This document shows, one piece after another, positions 62,632-64,000 of a stretch of DNA of 64,000 nucleotides. Source of the DNA: Bradyrhizobium sp. JYMT SZCCT0428 (GTDB taxonomy: Bacteria; Pseudomonadota; Alphaproteobacteria; Rhizobiales; Xanthobacteraceae). Each line of letters opens with the position of its first letter. Positions within the stretch are counted from its first letter, which is position 1. The DNA lies in NCBI RefSeq assembly GCF_018131075.1, contig NZ_JAFCLS010000008.1, positions 124,001-188,000 of the forward strand, read 5' to 3'. A program made the translations under genes and the position numbers. Under the pieces are notes generated by a model. The model saw only the letters and a program-made list of their open reading frames with translations. It did not search any database and was not told where the DNA came from.

Positions 62632-63575
62632 GCGCTTCGCCCCGCTTTGACGGTGTAGGAACGCGTCGCACCCTTGCTCACCATCATGCCCGAGTGCAGG
62701 AACAACAATAGCTCGGCCGCGGAACGGCTGGTGGTGTGGGTCGAAAACAGCCAGTCGAGCTTGTTGGTTTCGCCTCGGATCTCGTCGCGATGCAGGGCCA
62801 CGCGCGCGACATAGTCGCTGGCCCAGCTTTCGGCGCGGCCGGCGGTGATGACGCCGCCGCTTTCCGGTTCGACGAACTCGACGCGTCCGGAATAGGGAAA
62901 GGTCTCTTCGGCGGGATCGACGATCTGGATCAGCGTGCCATGCGCGCCGGAGGCTGACAGGCCCGCGAGCATGGTGTGTATTTCGCTCATCGGCGACCAG
63001 AAATCCGACAGCACCACGATCTCGGCCAGCGCCGACGGGATGAACGACGGCGGCAGGCTCGCGCGCGCGGCATCGTCATGCAGCATCGCCTGCGCCATCT
63101 TGTCGATGACGCTGCGGCTGGCGGTCGGGTTCATCAGGCCGGGGATGCCGACGCGTTCGCCGCCGGCGACCAGAAGTTCGGCCAGCGCGAAGGTCACGAT
63201 CAGGCCGCGCTCCAGCTTGCTGTCACGCGCCTGCTTCGAGGCAAAGGCCATCGACGGCGAGCGGTCGGGCCACACCCATACGGTATGCGCGGCCTCCCAT
63301 TCCTGCTCGCGGACATAAAGATGATCGTCGCGCGCCGAGCGGCGCCAGTCGACATTCTGCGACGGCTCGCCCGACACGAAGCGGCGGTATTGCCAGAAAC
63401 TTTCGCCGGATCCGGCGCGGCGGCGGCCGTGCAGGCCGTGAATGACGTTGGCGGCGATGCGGCGGGCTTCAAGCACGAGACGCGGCAGCGATGCGGCGAG
63501 CGTACGGCTTTCGCCATCGGCACGTCGGATTGCTGTGATCTCCCCGTTGGCGTGCTTGGTCTCTGCGGCCATCAA
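62628..63575 (-). CDS. DUF58 domain protein
   Basis: 315 residues. SFWQYRRFVSGEPSQNVDWRRSARDDHLYVREQEWEAAHTVWVWPDRSPSM is the DUF58 hallmark with its RRSAR segment and following VWA-like D-x-S. The rest is a VWA-like fold (ALAEIVVLSDFWSP). It is thought to be a MoxR substrate or partner. ATGA overlaps join it to both neighbours. Confidence 0.93.
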   Translation of the reverse strand: MMAAETKHANGEITAIRRADGESRTLAASLPRLVLEARRIAANVIHGLHGRRRAGSGESFWQYRRFVSGEPSQNVDWRRSARDDHLYVREQEWEAAHTVWVWPDRSPSMAFASKQARDSKLERGLIVTFALAELLVAGGERVGIPGLMNPTASRSVIDKMAQAMLHDDAARASLPPSFIPSALAEIVVLSDFWSPMSEIHTMLAGLSASGAHGTLIQIVDPAEETFPYSGRVEFVEPESGGVITAGRAESWASDYVARVALHRDEIRGETNKLDWLFSTHTTSRSAAELLLFLHSGMMVSKGATRSYTVKAGRSA

Positions 63576-64000
63576 CCAATCCGCGTCTTCAATTGCCTGA
63601 TTACGTCAGGAATGGTGCGGCCTTCCGCGCGCGCCGAGAATGTCAGCGCCATGCGGTGTTTGAGCACCGGTTCGGCAAGGTCGAGCACATCGTCGATCGA
63701 GGGCGCGAGACGGCCGTCGAGCAGCGCGCGGGCGCGGACCGCCAGCATCAGCGACTGGCTGGCGCGCGGACCAGGGCCCCAGGCGATCAGCTTCTCGCTC
63801 TCGCCATCCGGATTGGGACGCGCGGCCCGCACCAGCGAAAGAATCGCCTCGACCACGCTGTCGCCGACCGGCAGGCGGCGCACCAGCCGCTGGGCGGTGA
63901 TCAGGATTTCCGCGTTCATGGAGGCCTTGGCGAGCGTCTCATCCGCGCCTGTTGTCTCGAACAGGATGCGGCGCTCGGCGTCGCGGTCGGGATAGTCGAC
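63572..64000 (-). CDS. MoxR-family AAA ATPase, C-terminal part, truncated by window end
   Basis: The frame stays open from 63919 to base 64000, so the gene starts beyond the window; 142 residues are visible. DYPDRDAERRILFETTGADE (start of visible part) and ASQSLMLAVRARALLDGRLAPSIDDVLDLAEPVLKHRMALTF, with the sensor-2-type GPRA, are the MoxR lid domain. It is the ATPase of the operon that continues with DUF58, DUF4159 and the 687-residue protein. Confidence 0.92.
   Translation of the reverse strand, partial: VDYPDRDAERRILFETTGADETLAKASMNAEILITAQRLVRRLPVGDSVVEAILSLVRAARPNPDGESEKLIAWGPGPRASQSLMLAVRARALLDGRLAPSIDDVLDLAEPVLKHRMALTFSARAEGRTIPDVIRQLKTRIG

Overview
The window looks like chromosome from an alphaproteobacterium of the Bradyrhizobium group. 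The evidence is high GC, a rhizobial glpDSTPQUV glycerol operon, a stand-alone BacA/SbmA peptide transporter, palindromic Zur boxes of the alphaproteobacterial type, GGAAC-N16-NNTT (EcfG-type) promoters, a full CtrA box, and many short palindromic intergenic repeats of the kind common in Bradyrhizobium. I see no rRNA, tRNA, CRISPR, phage or transposase gene.

Layout. 1-6.5 kb: end of a beta-oxidation gene with a coupled thioesterase, a glycine-zipper envelope protein, a 63-residue protein behind a stress-type promoter, a membrane PAS-GGDEF-EAL enzyme and an unidentified 380-residue protein. 6.6-17.4 kb: glpR, then a RidA/CGNR-regulator/EamA-exporter insert, then glpD and the six-gene glycerol ABC importer closed by a strong terminator; no glycerol kinase is visible. 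17.6-22 kb: Old Yellow Enzyme, SDR, DUF1993 and a MltB-type lytic transglycosylase. 22.2-25.8 kb: a three-subunit molybdenum hydroxylase. 25.8-29.9 kb: a frameshifted secreted-protein gene between two copies of one repeat, a hydratase, an OafA-type acyltransferase and small proteins including a GrlR-like one. 30-35.3 kb: divergent Mur ligase, secreted phosphodiesterase, crotonase and an orphan TctC-type binding protein. 35.3-41.6 kb: many small stress-type genes (PRC-barrel, VOC, receiver, GSP17M-like, PepSY-like, YidB, GlsB) and a frameshifted DJ-1/PfpI gene. 41.6-42.5 kb: repeat-rich non-coding DNA. 42.5-47.5 kb: BacA/SbmA, then a ScfR-type regulator divergent from isocitrate lyase. 47.7-53.3 kb: envelope and membrane proteins, a phosphoesterase, Nudix, a GT-C-like/GT2 pair and a GNAT. 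53.3-57.7 kb: a Zur-type zinc divergon (TonB receptor, His-rich small protein, CobW GTPase). 57.7 kb to the end: a translationally coupled MoxR/DUF58/DUF4159 membrane operon that runs off the edge.

The clearest systems are the glycerol importer, whose two ATPase subunits have complementary defects; the zinc-starvation divergon with two matching palindromes; the glyoxylate regulator/aceA pair with tandem TGACAAAAT sites; and four small genes with candidate general-stress promoters at consistent distances. Two conserved genes are each broken by a single-frame shift, which could be real decay or assembly error.
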